Source of the DNA: Streptomyces sp. NBC_00690
GTDB taxonomy: Bacteria; Actinomycetota; Actinomycetes; Streptomycetales; Streptomycetaceae
Length of the DNA stretch: 64,000 nucleotides
NCBI RefSeq assembly: GCF_036226685.1
Contig: NZ_CP109009.1
Span: 4,774,001 to 4,838,000, forward strand
Direction of reading: 5' to 3'
Positions within the stretch are counted from its first letter, which is position 1. Every line of letters begins with the position of its first letter. The position numbers were made by a program, and so were the translations under genes. The notes beneath the pieces are model-generated. The model was not told where the DNA came from and searched no databases. It saw nothing but the letters and a program-made list of their open reading frames with translations. This document shows positions 1 to 8,869 of this stretch, one piece after another.

Positions 1-1435
1 CGACGGTGAGACAGACGCCGGCCACGACCCAGGCCGCTCCGGCGGCCCGGGGGACCAGCCCGTACAGCAGCACCGCGATGCCTCCGAGCAGCCAGACGGC
101 GGGCAGTTGGGCCAGTGCCGCCGCGACGATCGCCCCGTGCCGCTCACCGTGTCCGAGGGCCAGACCCAGCCCCGCCGCACCGAGGACCACGACCGAGCCG
201 CCGAAGGCGACGGCCAGATGGCCGGCAGCCCAGGTCGGCCGGCCCACCGCGGTCGCGAGGACGGGTTCGGCCCGCTGGGCGGCCTCCTCGCCGTGCAGCC
301 GCAGCACGGAGGCGACCACGAACAGCCCGGCGACCATGCCGCAGAGCCCCACCATGGCGGCGAGGAACGCATCGGTCAGCCCGGTTCGGCCTCCCATCCG
401 CTCGAAGACGGCCCTGGCCTGCTCGTTCTGGCCGACGAGCTCGGTCGCCCCGTCCGCCAGTGATCCGAGGGCGAGCCCGGCGACGAGGAATCCGAGGGTC
501 CAGCCCAGCAGGGCGCCCCGCTGGAGTCGCCAGGCCAGCGCGGCAGGGCCGGTGAGCCGGCCGTGGGCGGGCCCGGGCCGGGTGGGCAGGAAGCTCATGC
601 CCACATCGCGCCGTCCGGCCAGTGCGTACGCCAGGGTGCCCTGCGCGGCGACGGCGAGGACGAGCAGGAGCAGCACCCACCAGCGCTCGGTACCGAAGGG
701 GCGTACCTGTTCCGCCCAGCCCAGCGGGGAGAGCCAGACCAGGGCGGAGGGCTCGGTGGCGGCGTCACCGGCGGCCCGTAGGGCGTAGGCGCCACCGAGG
801 ACGGCGGCGGTCAGCCCCCGGGCGAGCCGGGCGCTCTCGGTGAGCTGGGCCATCAGCGCCGCGGTGGTGGCGAAGAGCATCCCGGTCCCGCCGATGGCGA
901 GCCCCAGTGCGAGCGCCCCGGCCGCCGATCCGCCCGGGCCGGCCAGGCCCGCGGTCACCAACAGGGCGATGCCGGCATTGCCGACCGCCGCGGTGAGCAG
1001 GGCAGCGGTCAGTGGTGCACGGCGCCCCACGACGGCGGCGGACAGCATCTCCTGACGGCCGCTCTCCTCCTCGTCACGGGTGTGCCGGACGACGATGAGC
1101 AGGCTCATCACCGCGGCCATCAGCGCCGCGAAGCCTCCGAACCGCCAGCTGACCAGACCGCCGACGGAGTCGCTGAAGACCGGCCCGTACAGCGCGCGCA
1201 GCGAACCGTTGGTGGTCATCGACCGCAGGAGCTCAGCGCGGGCGGCGGGGGTGTCGTAGAAGGACTCGATGGTGCCGGCGCCGCTGACGACCAGGGCGGA
1301 GAGGACCAGCACCCAGATAGGGAGCAGGACGCGGTCCTGGCGCAGGGCGAGCCGCAGCAGGGGTCCCGTACCGGCGAAGGGGCTGTTGCCGGGGCGCCGG
1401 GTGTGGAGCGGGGAGGTGTCCGCAGTGGTGGTCAT
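1..1435 (-). CDS. ABC-2 type transporter permease, exporter of antibiotic/drug type (3' end outside window)
   Basis: The frame opens with ATG at 1435 and runs off the left edge, leaving about 478 visible residues without a stop. The protein is strongly hydrophobic, with segments such as [16 protein letters not shown] near residue 40 followed by many more membrane spans, and it lacks an ATP-binding cassette. Its start overlaps the stop of the ATPase gene as ATGA (1432-1435), so the two are translationally coupled and should form one exporter. The layout of two repeated membrane halves resembles the COG3559 polyketide-antibiotic exporter permeases of actinobacteria. The substrate cannot be read from sequence. 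Confidence 0.88.
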   Translation of the reverse strand, partial: MTTTADTSPLHTRRPGNSPFAGTGPLLRLALRQDRVLLPIWVLVLSALVVSGAGTIESFYDTPAARAELLRSMTTNGSLRALYGPVFSDSVGGLVSWRFGGFAALMAAVMSLLIVVRHTRDEEESGRQEMLSAAVVGRRAPLTAALLTAAVGNAGIALLVTAGLAGPGGSAAGALALGLAIGGTGMLFATTAALMAQLTESARLARGLTAAVLGGAYALRAAGDAATEPSALVWLSPLGWAEQVRPFGTERWWVLLLLVLAVAAQGTLAYALAGRRDVGMSFLPTRPGPAHGRLTGPAALAWRLQRGALLGWTLGFLVAGLALGSLADGATELVGQNEQARAVFERMGGRTGLTDAFLAAMVGLCGMVAGLFVVASVLRLHGEEAAQRAEPVLATAVGRPTWAAGHLAVAFGGSVVVLGAAGLGLALGHGERHGAIVAAALAQLPAVWLLGGIAVLLYGLVPRAAGAAWVVAGVCLTV

Positions 1436-2340
1436 CGGGGCGCCGTCCGACCGGTCCGCTCATCGGCGTAATGGCGCAGGAAGAGTTCTTCCAGGGTGGG
1501 CGGGCTGCTGGTCAGCGACCGTACGCCGGCGTCGGTGAGGGAGCGCAGAACGGTGTCGAGCTGGTCGGTTTCGACCTGGAGCGTGATGTGGTGGCCCCGG
1601 ACGTCGAGGTCGTGGACGCCGCTGAGCCGGTCCAGTCCGCTGGGTGCGGTGGCCAACTCGGCCGTGATGCTGGTGCGGGTGAGACGGCGCAGTGTGCTGA
1701 GCGAACCGGTCTCCACCCGCTCGCCCTGCCGGATGATGCTGACCCGGTCGCAGAGGCTCTCCACCTCGCTGAGGATGTGCGAGGAGAGCAGGACGGTCCG
1801 TCCGCGGTCGCGTTCCTCGCTCACGCAGTGCTGGAAGACCTCCTCCATCAGCGGGTCGAGTCCTGAGGTGGGTTCGTCGAGGATCAGCAGATCCACATCG
1901 GAGGCGAAGGCGGCGATCAGGGCGACCTTCTGGCGGTTCCCCTTGGAGTAGGTCCGCCCCTTCTTCGTGGGGTCGAGTTCGAACCGCTCGATCAGTGCGG
2001 TCCGCCGGTCGGGGTCGAGACCGCCGCGAAGCCGGCCGAAGAGGTCGATGACCTCACCCCCGGAGAGGTTGCGCCACAACGTGACGTCACCGGGGACGTA
2101 CGCGATGCGCCGGTGGAGTGCGACGGCGTCCTGCCAGGGGTCGCCGCCAAGGACGCGGACGGCCCCGGAGTCGGCGCGCAGCAGACCCAGCAGGACGCGG
2201 ATGGTCGTGGATTTTCCCGAGCCGTTGGGCCCGAGGAAGCCATGGACCTCGCCGGTCTCCACGGAGAGGTCGAGGCCGTCCAGGGCGGGGGTGCGCCCGA
2301 ACGACTTGCGGAGCCTTAAGACGCTGATCGCCTGAGTCAT
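1432..2340 (-). CDS. ABC transporter ATP-binding protein (drug exporter type)
   Basis: The 302-residue nucleotide-binding subunit energises the permease encoded immediately downstream. It shows Walker [10 protein letters not shown] near residue 40, a degenerate signature YSKGNRQKV in place of LSGGQ, and Walker [14 protein letters not shown] followed by the [15 protein letters not shown] switch region. The C-terminal ~80 residues match the extension of DrrA/CcmA-type exporters. Codon 8 is TTA (2317-2319), the rare Streptomyces leucine codon read by the bldA tRNA, so expression may be developmentally gated. A divergent GbsR/MarR-type regulator and an 18-bp palindrome lie just upstream and probably control it. 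Confidence 0.92.
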   Translation of the reverse strand: MTQAISVLRLRKSFGRTPALDGLDLSVETGEVHGFLGPNGSGKSTTIRVLLGLLRADSGAVRVLGGDPWQDAVALHRRIAYVPGDVTLWRNLSGGEVIDLFGRLRGGLDPDRRTALIERFELDPTKKGRTYSKGNRQKVALIAAFASDVDLLILDEPTSGLDPLMEEVFQHCVSEERDRGRTVLLSSHILSEVESLCDRVSIIRQGERVETGSLSTLRRLTRTSITAELATAPSGLDRLSGVHDLDVRGHHITLQVETDQLDTVLRSLTDAGVRSLTSSPPTLEELFLRHYADERTGRTAPR

Positions 2341-2358
2341 GTTCCGAAAGTACGCTCA

Positions 2359-2376
2359 CTTCACAAATTTGTGAAG
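2359..2376. promoter_or_regulatory. Perfect 18-bp palindrome, putative regulator operator
   Basis: CTTCACAAATTTGTGAAG is a perfect inverted repeat in the 92-bp gap between the divergent ABC ATPase gene and the GbsR/MarR-type gene. It is AT-rich in a GC-rich genome and centred about 27 bp upstream of the ATPase start. Its size and place fit a dimeric winged-helix repressor controlling both directions. Binding itself is inferred. Confidence 0.7.
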
Positions 2377-2432
2377 ATTGGGAAGCGTATAAAATTGCGT
2401 GCGGTGCCCTGGGCAGGGGAGAGGATCGGACC

Positions 2433-2951
2433 ATGACCGAAGAGCAGCCCCCACGGGCGAACTCCCAGCGCGACGAGAAAGCGGTGTCCGACTTCGTCGA
2501 GCGGTTCGCCGCCCAGCTGACGGACGCGGGAATGGCCCGGATGCCCGCCCGGGTCTTCGCGGCGATCCTGTCCTCGGACGCCGGCACCATGTCAGTTGCC
2601 GAACTGGGTGAACAGCTCAAGATCAGCCCGGCCGCGGTCTCGGGAGCGGTGCGCTACCTCTCCCACGTCACGATGGTCTCCCGCGAGCGCGAGCCCGGAT
2701 CACGACGCGAGCGGTACCGGGTCCACAGCGACCAGTGGTACGAGGCCCTCGGCAACCGGGACCAGATCGTCAAGCGCTGGGAGGACACCATGCGCGAGGG
2801 AGTGGCGAGCCTGGGGCCCGACACCCCCGCCGGGCTGCGGCTGGCCGAGACGCAGGACTTCTTCCACTTCCTGGGCCAGGAGCTGCCGCTGCTGTTGGAC
2901 CGCTGGCGGGAGCACCGGGAACGGACCTACGGGGGGTCCGTCGCGACCTGA
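2433..2951 (+). CDS. GbsR/MarR family winged-helix transcriptional regulator
   Basis: A 172-residue protein with a central winged-helix region (MSVAELGEQLKISPAAVSGA, then a basic wing REREPGSRRERYRV) and a helical C-terminal dimerisation region, as in GbsR-like MarR regulators of drug exporters. The ATG at 2433 follows a GGGGAGAGG purine tract. It is divergent from the ABC exporter operon and separated from it by the 18-bp palindrome, so it is probably the local repressor of the exporter and of itself. The ligand is unknown. Confidence 0.88.
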   Translation: MTEEQPPRANSQRDEKAVSDFVERFAAQLTDAGMARMPARVFAAILSSDAGTMSVAELGEQLKISPAAVSGAVRYLSHVTMVSREREPGSRRERYRVHSDQWYEALGNRDQIVKRWEDTMREGVASLGPDTPAGLRLAETQDFFHFLGQELPLLLDRWREHRERTYGGSVAT

Positions 2952-2992
2952 CCGCCGCGCACGGACACGCCGAAAGGCCCGAGGCTCGCTAT

Positions 2993-3064
2993 GAACCGTC
3001 TCGCACGGACGGGCTCGCACGAACCGTCTCGCACGAACCGTCTCGCACGGACGGGCTCTCGCAC
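2993..3064. repeat. Short direct repeats between convergent genes
   Basis: The 14-mer GAACCGTCTCGCAC occurs three times (2993-3006, 3021-3034, 3035-3048), interleaved with two copies of a GGACGGGCTC(TC)GCAC variant. The array fills the 122-bp gap between the regulator stop (2951) and the end of the kinase-like gene (3074). It is too short and irregular for CRISPR and is likely slippage-derived intergenic DNA. Confidence 0.75.
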
Positions 3065-3073
3065 CAGGGAGGA

Positions 3074-3904
3074 TCAGCCCTCCGCGCCGGACGGCAGTGT
3101 CAGCCCCCAGGCTCCCGCCTGGAGCGTCCACGTCCTGGTGCGCACCGGACCCGTGACCATGATGTCCGCCCGATAGCGGAAGTCCGGGCCCGAGACCGTG
3201 ACTGTCAGCGCCTTCGCGGTCAATGGCTCGGCCGAAGGGCCTGGACGCACCGGCTGGACCGGCTGCACCACCACTTCGGCCCGGCCGCCCACCGCCCGTA
3301 CGGTCACCGACTCCACCTCCCGGTCCAGATCGGTCAGCACCACCCCGTCCACCTCCACCCGCAACCGATGCGGACGGACCACCGACGGCGCTGGCACCGG
3401 TCGCACCAGGCCGCGGACCAACGAACGGCAGCTGTGCCACAGGGAGCCGGCACCGGCGGGATGTTTCGATCCGGCCACGGGGATGGTGAGATCCCCCACT
3501 ACGACCCCGTCGCTCTCGTCCACCAGCAGGTCCAACCGCCGCACGGATCCGTCCAGCACCGTGCGCGCCGCCGCGACCGCTCCCTGGGGGACGCCCAGCG
3601 CGTGCGCCAGCGCCACCGCGGGCCCCGGACCCACCGGCACCAGGGACAGAGCGCCGTTTCCCAGCCATCGATCCCGGTACAACAGGGCCACCGCACGCAG
3701 CAGTGCGCGGTCGTCCCCCACCACGACGGGTCGCCTCGGGCCCCTACGGGCGAGGGCCCGGGCAAAGTCCTCGGGCCCCTCAGGAAGGCAGATTTTCGCC
3801 TCCGAGCCTCCGAGCAGAACATCTTTCGCGATCCGCACGGACTCGCCGTCACTTCGGCGGGCGACCGGGTCGATGACCACCAGCAGCTGGTCGTGAGCCG
3901 ACAC
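3074..3904 (-). CDS. Diacylglycerol kinase catalytic-domain-like protein with degenerate motifs
   Basis: A 276-residue protein laid out like lipid/diacylglycerol kinases: N-terminal nucleotide-binding half (LLVVIDPVARRSDGE near residue 7) and C-terminal beta-rich half ending TLPSGAEG. GTG at 3904 is chosen because GGAAGGACCGAG precedes it; an upstream ATG at 3937 would add 11 residues. The canonical GGDGT signature is replaced by GDDRALL and the usual PxGTxND by PVGPGPAV, so kinase activity is doubtful. It is divergent from purA. The family assignment rests on overall arrangement and remembered Streptomyces neighbours of purA. Confidence 0.7.
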   Translation of the reverse strand: MSAHDQLLVVIDPVARRSDGESVRIAKDVLLGGSEAKICLPEGPEDFARALARRGPRRPVVVGDDRALLRAVALLYRDRWLGNGALSLVPVGPGPAVALAHALGVPQGAVAAARTVLDGSVRRLDLLVDESDGVVVGDLTIPVAGSKHPAGAGSLWHSCRSLVRGLVRPVPAPSVVRPHRLRVEVDGVVLTDLDREVESVTVRAVGGRAEVVVQPVQPVRPGPSAEPLTAKALTVTVSGPDFRYRADIMVTGPVRTRTWTLQAGAWGLTLPSGAEG

Positions 3905-3938
3905 CTCGGTCCTTCCTCGGGTAGCATCTTTGTGCAAG

Positions 3939-3966
3939 AGCCCCTTGCGCTATTGCGCCAGGGGCT
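3939..3966. promoter_or_regulatory. Near-perfect inverted repeat in the divergent purA upstream region
   Basis: The arms AGCCCCTTGCGC and GCGCCAGGGGCT are complementary with one mismatch around a TATT loop. They lie 91 bp before purA and 34 bp before the divergent kinase-like gene. There is no U-tract, so this may be an operator or leader hairpin rather than a terminator. The function is not known. Confidence 0.45.
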
Positions 3967-4057
3967 TCGTCTATTCCGGGGCAACCGGTCCGCGGACTCA
4001 GGCACGGCTCACGCCCCCTGACCCTGGACATGCCCCGCCCGGAAGGGGTGTACGCCT

Positions 4058-5341
4058 GTGCCCGCACTTGTGCTGCTCGGTGCTCAGTGGGGTGATGAGG
4101 GCAAGGGAAAGGCCACCGACCTGCTCGGTGGATCAGTGGACTATGTGGTGCGCTACCAGGGTGGCAACAACGCCGGCCATACGGTCGTCGTCGGCGACCA
4201 GAAGTACGCGCTGCATCTCCTCCCTTCCGGCATTCTCTCACCGGGGTGCACCCCGGTCATCGGCAACGGTGTCGTGGTCGACCCGGCCGTCCTGCTCTCC
4301 GAGCTGAGCGGGCTCAACGACCGTGGCGTCGACACGTCCAAGTTGTTGATCAGTGGCAACGCTCACCTCATCACTCCGTACAACGTCACCCTCGACAAGG
4401 TGACGGAACGGTTCCTCGGTACCCGGAAGATCGGCACCACCGGTCGGGGCATCGGCCCCACCTACGCCGACAAGATCAACCGTGTGGGCATCCGCGTCCA
4501 GGACCTCTACGACGAGTCCATCCTGGTGCAGAAGGTGGACGCCGCGCTGGAGTCCAAGAACCAGCTGCTCGCCAAGGTCTTCAACCGACGCGCCATCGAG
4601 TCGGGACGCATCGTCGAGGAGATGCTCCAGTACGCGGAGCAGCTGCGGCCGTACGTCGCCGACACCACGCTGATCCTCAACAACGCGATCGACAACGGCA
4701 AGGTCGTCCTCTTCGAAGGCGGCCAGGGCACACTGCTCGACGTCGACCACGGCACCTATCCGTTCGTCACCTCGTCCAACCCGACCGCGGGCGGCGCCTG
4801 CACGGGCGCGGGCGTGGGACCGACGAAGATCAGCCGCGTCATCGGCATCCTCAAGGCGTACACGACCCGTGTCGGGGCCGGTCCCTTCCCGACCGAGCTG
4901 TTCGACGAGGACGGCGAGGCGCTGCGCCGCATCGGCGGCGAGCGGGGCGTCACCACCGGCCGTGACCGCCGCTGCGGCTGGTTCGACGCGGTGATCGCGC
5001 GCTATGCGACTCGCGTGAACGGTCTGACGGACTTCTTCCTCACCAAGCTGGACGTCCTCACCGGCTGGGAGCAGATCCCTGTCTGCGTGGCGTACGAGAT
5101 CGACGGCAAGAGGGTCGAGGAGCTGCCGTACTCGCAGACGGACTTCCACCACGCGAAGCCCATCTACGAGATGCTGCCCGGCTGGTCCGAGGACATCACC
5201 AAGGCCAAGACCTTCGACGATCTGCCGAAGAACGCGCAGGACTACGTGAAGGCGCTGGAGCAGATGTCCGGAGCGCCCATCTCGGCGATCGGCGTCGGCC
5301 CCGGCCGCACCGAGACGATCGAGATCAACTCCTTCCTTTAG
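4058..5341 (+). CDS. purA: Adenylosuccinate synthetase
   Basis: This enzyme converts IMP, aspartate and GTP to adenylosuccinate, the first committed step of AMP synthesis in the cytosol. The 427-residue length is typical. Visible signatures are the GTP-binding loop [11 protein letters not shown] near the N-terminus, GGNNAGHT, the IMP-site segment GTTGRGIGP, and [13 protein letters not shown]. The GTG at 4058 follows GGAAGGGGTGTAC. It is transcribed alone, with a strong hairpin 120 bp downstream. Confidence 0.98.
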   Translation: MPALVLLGAQWGDEGKGKATDLLGGSVDYVVRYQGGNNAGHTVVVGDQKYALHLLPSGILSPGCTPVIGNGVVVDPAVLLSELSGLNDRGVDTSKLLISGNAHLITPYNVTLDKVTERFLGTRKIGTTGRGIGPTYADKINRVGIRVQDLYDESILVQKVDAALESKNQLLAKVFNRRAIESGRIVEEMLQYAEQLRPYVADTTLILNNAIDNGKVVLFEGGQGTLLDVDHGTYPFVTSSNPTAGGACTGAGVGPTKISRVIGILKAYTTRVGAGPFPTELFDEDGEALRRIGGERGVTTGRDRRCGWFDAVIARYATRVNGLTDFFLTKLDVLTGWEQIPVCVAYEIDGKRVEELPYSQTDFHHAKPIYEMLPGWSEDITKAKTFDDLPKNAQDYVKALEQMSGAPISAIGVGPGRTETIEINSFL

Positions 5342-5463
5342 GAAGGCGTTCGCAGGGCTCCCCAGCGGCTCTTGGCGTGCGCGGTACGGGTGCAGGGCGT
5401 GGCGCCGAACGCCCTGCACAGGCCGGCACCGGAGCGGGGGAACCCTGCCGTGCGATGCGGTGA

Positions 5464-5500
5464 ACGATGCCCGGGCGGACCGACCCCGCCCGGGCATCGT
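5464..5500 (+). terminator. Rho-independent-type hairpin downstream of purA
   Basis: A perfect 15-bp stem (ACGATGCCCGGGCGG and its complement) closes a 7-nt loop and is followed by GCTCTTT. It is the only strong structure between purA and the next gene, so it likely ends the purA transcript. Confidence 0.8.
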
Positions 5501-5635
5501 GCTCTTTCCGGCCGGCTTCCGCCGCCCGTCGTGTCAGGCCCCCGGAGCTCGATCGCAAGACCGTGTGCCTCTCGTCCCACCGGCCGGGATCGGGCCGACG
5601 CCGATCACCGCCGCTTCGGGCGCTAGCCTGCGGCT

Positions 5636-6157
5636 GTGCCTCTCATTGACGATCGTGAGTTCCCTGCCGCCCTCGCAGCCGTGGCCGAGGTCGAGTTCGA
5701 GTACGACGACGGCGACGGCGTCGATCTGTATCCCTTCGACGAGTTCGTCTCCGCAGAAGAGACCACCGACTGGTTGCGCGCCTGGACCGGCAACCAGGAA
5801 CTGAACGGCGCGGCCTTCCGGGTGTTCGGCAAGGACGGCACCGGCGGGCAGGTGGCGCTCTGGCTGGTGCGGCCGGATGCAGCACTCATCGAACAGCCGG
5901 TGGTATTCCTCGGTTCGGAAGGGGAGACGGGGGTGATCGCCCGCTGCCTCAGCGACTATCTGTGGTTGCTGGCCGACGGGTTCGGTCCCTTCGAGGTGGT
6001 CGAGTACCCGACCCGTGACCCGCACCCGCAAGAGGGGCTGACCGCGATAGCGGAGCGCCATGCGCAGGGCCCGCGCCGTTCGGCGCACGAGGTGATCGCC
6101 GCGGCTGCGAAGGAGTTCCCCCACTTCCAGAAGACCATCGACGACCTCTGCCGTTGA
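5636..6157 (+). CDS. Conserved hypothetical protein, acidic, single domain
   Basis: A 173-residue soluble protein without signal peptide or membrane span. The N-terminal third is very acidic (VEFEYDDGDGVDLYPFDEF) and the middle has a hydrophobic beta-rich core (QVALWLVRPDAALIEQPVVFLG) reminiscent of SMI1/KNR4 (SUKH)-type folds, but the match is too weak to name. The GTG at 5636 begins just after a short purA-distal intergenic region. It is convergent with the secreted peptidoglycan-binding protein. No function is assigned. Confidence 0.72.
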   Translation: MPLIDDREFPAALAAVAEVEFEYDDGDGVDLYPFDEFVSAEETTDWLRAWTGNQELNGAAFRVFGKDGTGGQVALWLVRPDAALIEQPVVFLGSEGETGVIARCLSDYLWLLADGFGPFEVVEYPTRDPHPQEGLTAIAERHAQGPRRSAHEVIAAAAKEFPHFQKTIDDLCR

Positions 6158-6169
6158 ATCCGGCTGACG

Positions 6170-6193
6170 ACGTGGACGTGGACGTGGACGTGG
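6170..6193. repeat. GACGTG hexanucleotide tandem repeat
   Basis: Four consecutive GACGTG units follow the stop of the preceding gene and precede a hairpin. It is a short slippage-type repeat outside coding sequence. Confidence 0.7.
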
Positions 6194-6195
6194 AA

Positions 6196-6224
6196 ACGGG
6201 CCCGGGCGGCTGGACCGGGCCCGT
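6196..6224. terminator. Bidirectional hairpin between convergent genes
   Basis: The arms ACGGGCCCGG and CCGGGCCCGT are perfectly complementary around a 9-nt loop, midway between gene ends at 6157 (plus) and 6238 (minus). It has no clear T-run but is typical of Streptomyces hairpin terminators. Confidence 0.65.
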
Positions 6225-6237
6225 GGGAATCAAACGC

Positions 6238-6621
6238 TCAACAGCCGTTGCGCAGCACGCTCCAGGTGATGGGCCCGACGATCCCGTCGACACCGATGCC
6301 GCACGCGGCCTGGATGTCTCTCACCGCGGCTTCGGTACGGGGGCCGAAGTTGCCGTCGACGCCGGTGGGCCCGACGTCGAAGCCCCAGTACTGGAGCAGA
6401 CACTGAGCCTCTCTGACCGCGTTGCCGGTACTGCCACGGCGCACGGTGGGTGGGGTCACGGCACCGTGGTAGCCGCAGTAGACGGCGGGGACGGGGGAGG
6501 AGGGCGCCACGGACGCTTGGGGCTTGGTAGCGGCGGATGCCGGGCTGGCAGCCAACGTGGTGAACGCGCTCACCACGAGCGATACGACAGCCAGGGACAT
6601 TCCGACTCTGCGCAGGCTCAT
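6238..6621 (-). CDS. Secreted peptidoglycan-binding domain protein
   Basis: The 127-residue protein has a clear Sec signal peptide: a basic start MSLRRVG, a hydrophobic core to about residue 25, and an ASPASAA cleavage region. After a short linker comes one PG_binding_1 domain with the family pattern LRxGSxGxxVxxxQxxL seen as VRRGSTGNAVREAQCLLQYW, then GVDGNFGPRTEAAVRDIQ and GVDGIVGPITWSVL. Three cysteines in the mature part plus the last residue C may form disulfides. There is no catalytic domain, so it is probably a small cell-wall-associated protein. Confidence 0.9.
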   Translation of the reverse strand: MSLRRVGMSLAVVSLVVSAFTTLAASPASAATKPQASVAPSSPVPAVYCGYHGAVTPPTVRRGSTGNAVREAQCLLQYWGFDVGPTGVDGNFGPRTEAAVRDIQAACGIGVDGIVGPITWSVLRNGC

Positions 6622-6775
6622 CAGATCTCTCCAATCGCTCCGGACGGTTCAGTCACCTCCCAGGTCGCCATGAGAGGGCTGAACACGCCAAGCGAAACCA
6701 CCTGAAACCGCCCTGACGGGGGAGTCGGGAGCAGGGGCGTGCGCACCACTGCCGACCGTGCCCCGCAAGCGGCGG

Positions 6776-7396
6776 TCAGGGCGCAGACGTCCCGTCCGAC
6801 GCCGGAGGGCTGGCGCCGGGCTCGATGCTCGAACGCATGTAGATACGGGTGGAGCCGGGTGTGAACTCATGGGCGTAGATGTCCAGACAGTGGTGAACAT
6901 TGCGTCCCTCGGGCGTGGTGACGTCCCCCTCGCAGAGCCCGCCCAGCCGCATTCCCGCCACGATGGTCTCCGGCTCCCGCAGTCCCAAACGGGCGAAGGG
7001 AGCCATCGGCTCGTAATCCTTGCCCTTTGGGTTGAAATTCTTGATCAACGTGGTTCCCGGTGGATTCAACGCCTCCAAATAGGCGTCAGCCGGCTTGCTT
7101 GGCAGGGTGAACGCAAGAAGAGAGGTGTCCACGCGATCGCTCTTGTATGCGGCACGCCGATCCGATGCCGTCTGCGGAACGGTCACACCGAGCAGTTCGA
7201 TCGTCCATGCCGGAGTGGCTCCGGTCAGCCAACAGCAATCCTTCTCCTTCTGCACCTGCTCGGACATCACGCGGTCGCCGAGGTACTGAGCGAGGAGGGC
7301 GCCCCCACCGACGACCACCACCAAGGTGGCTGCGATGACGGTCAGCCGGGTGGCGAGGGGGAGTTTCCGGCGTTCACCGGAGTTCGGGTGAGTCAT
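6776..7396 (-). CDS. Membrane-anchored hypothetical protein of the ESX-like operon
   Basis: A 206-residue protein with a basic N-terminus (SGERRKLPLATR) and one hydrophobic segment at residues 17-39 (LTVIAATLVVVVGGGALLAQ), so most of it should lie outside the membrane. The outer part contains a CC pair (KDCCWLTG) and further cysteines (GGLCEG, HHCLD) that may pair. Its ATG overlaps the stop of the large upstream gene as ATGA (7393-7396), which implies coupled translation. The arrangement suggests it is a companion or immunity-like partner of the large secreted-type protein. The family is not recognised. Confidence 0.78.
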   Translation of the reverse strand: MTHPNSGERRKLPLATRLTVIAATLVVVVGGGALLAQYLGDRVMSEQVQKEKDCCWLTGATPAWTIELLGVTVPQTASDRRAAYKSDRVDTSLLAFTLPSKPADAYLEALNPPGTTLIKNFNPKGKDYEPMAPFARLGLREPETIVAGMRLGGLCEGDVTTPEGRNVHHCLDIYAHEFTPGSTRIYMRSSIEPGASPPASDGTSAP

Positions 7397-8857
7397 CGGC
7401 TCGGGTCCGTCCGTCCGCCGTCGCGACCGGGGTCGGGCGGCTGCGGAAGAGGGTCGGTGTTGGGCGCTGGTCCGCCCAGATCGTAGTGCTTGACGGAGCT
7501 GCTCCCGGCCATATCGAACTCCTTGGCGTGCCCGACGACGTGCTGCCGACCCATTTCACCGTCCGGGATGGACACGGGGCCGATCTCCACTCCCTTGCCG
7601 GCATCCCAGTTGTACCGATCCCAGGCATTGGCCTGGTAGTCGAGGCCGACTTTGGGTTGGCCGTTGGCGTCCGGTACGACGGTGATCACTCCAGTGATGT
7701 TGGACCGGGTGGAGCCGACTGCGTAGTACCAATTCGGCTCTGTGTTCTTGGGGAACGTGTAGTCCTCGTTGCCGGTCTCGATGGGAATCGCCACCGGCCG
7801 TCCGCCGTTCTTGTGGAACTCTTCCAGGGCTTGCTCGCGCCATCCTTCCTGATGGCGTCGAATCTGATTGTCGATATGGCCTCTGAAGTTCTCGTCATCC
7901 GAGAGCATCCTGTCCACGGGCAATTCCAGAGGGTCTCCGCTTCGGCCGAGGTAGTGATCCATGTGTTTTCCTGCGTCATTGCTGCCTGCCCACTCGGAGC
8001 CCGTGATGAGGAGGTGCATCTTCTCCCTGGTGAGCCACTCATCCGCGCCGGGGCTTTCGGAGTCGAATCTCCCCGACCCTCGATCCGGCGCCGCTTTCTT
8101 GACGCTTGGGTTCAACAGGCCGCCTGCGAGCAGGTCATCCCGGTGCTTCAGCCACAACTGGGCCCGCCCCTCCGGGCTCAAGGACTGCCACAGCCTCCGC
8201 ATTTCTGCCCGTTGCTTGTCGTTCGCCTCGTCTCCGAGCGCCGCAAGTTTCATCGCTCGCGGAAGTTGGTCCTGATCGAGCGAGGTGTACGTCGCGTGTC
8301 CGGCGTTGTGAGGGTCGCCCCCGTGGGTGGCCTTCAGCGCGCGGGTGGCTGCGGCGTCGACCTCTGCCGCATGGGTGACCAGACCGGTGAGGGTGTCGGC
8401 GTACCACTGGATCAGATCTTCAGTCCGCTGCGACGGGCCCTTCGCATCACAGATCGTCGATGCGACCCGCACAGTGCCGTTGCCGGCGTCCGAGACGATG
8501 AGGCCGGGGTCCGGTTCGGCCCGCGTCGGATCGCCGGCTGCGGCTTGCCGCACCAGTGACTTCACCCGGCTCTGGATGCGGGTGAGTTCCGAGTGGGCGT
8601 CATCCAGTACGTTGTGGACGCTCTGGGCCTGCGCATGGAGATCGGCGAACTCCTTGACCGCGCTGCGGACGAACTCCCGGGTGACCGAGGCATTGACCCC
8701 TTGCCATCGTGCGGCCTCGGACTTCTTGAGCATTCCTTCGCTTGCGTCGGCCTTGAGTTTGGCGAGTGCACCCGACCATCGTCTTCCATTCCGCCACGGC
8801 TGTTTCCAGCTTGCCGAGATCTAAGGAAATGAGGTCGGAGTAGCCGAATGTGCTCAT
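7393..8857 (-). pseudogene. Large ESX/WXG-like secreted-type protein, disrupted by a frameshift near 8770
   Basis: The ATG at 8857 starts MSTFGYSDLISLDLGKLE, which continues to EWKTMVG and then leaves frame. The natural continuation (LAKLKADASEG, then SEAARWQGVNASVTREFV) sits in the frame of the intact 446-codon ORF 7393-8733. Removing one base at about 8770 would join them, so this is either a real frameshift or a sequencing error. The N-terminal ~130 residues are helical like Streptomyces ESX-type proteins. The C-terminal domain carries NWYYAVGSTRSN and a WDRYNWDAGKGVEIGP motif of unknown function. Codon 12 is TTA (8822-8824). It lies 12 bp after the small ESX-like gene and overlaps the membrane-protein gene. 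Confidence 0.75.
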
Positions 8858-8869
8858 CTCAACTCCTCG

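Noticed and set aside
2993..3064. Possible CRISPR array
   Set aside because: Repeat units are adjacent or irregularly spaced with no unique spacers and no cas genes nearby.
3939..3966. Purine riboswitch or terminator ahead of purA
   Set aside because: Only a simple hairpin is present, without the conserved purine-riboswitch core or a T-tract.
2735..4021. 428-residue plus frame spanning regulator, repeats and kinase-like gene
   Set aside because: It crosses a gene end and a repeat array and has no domain.
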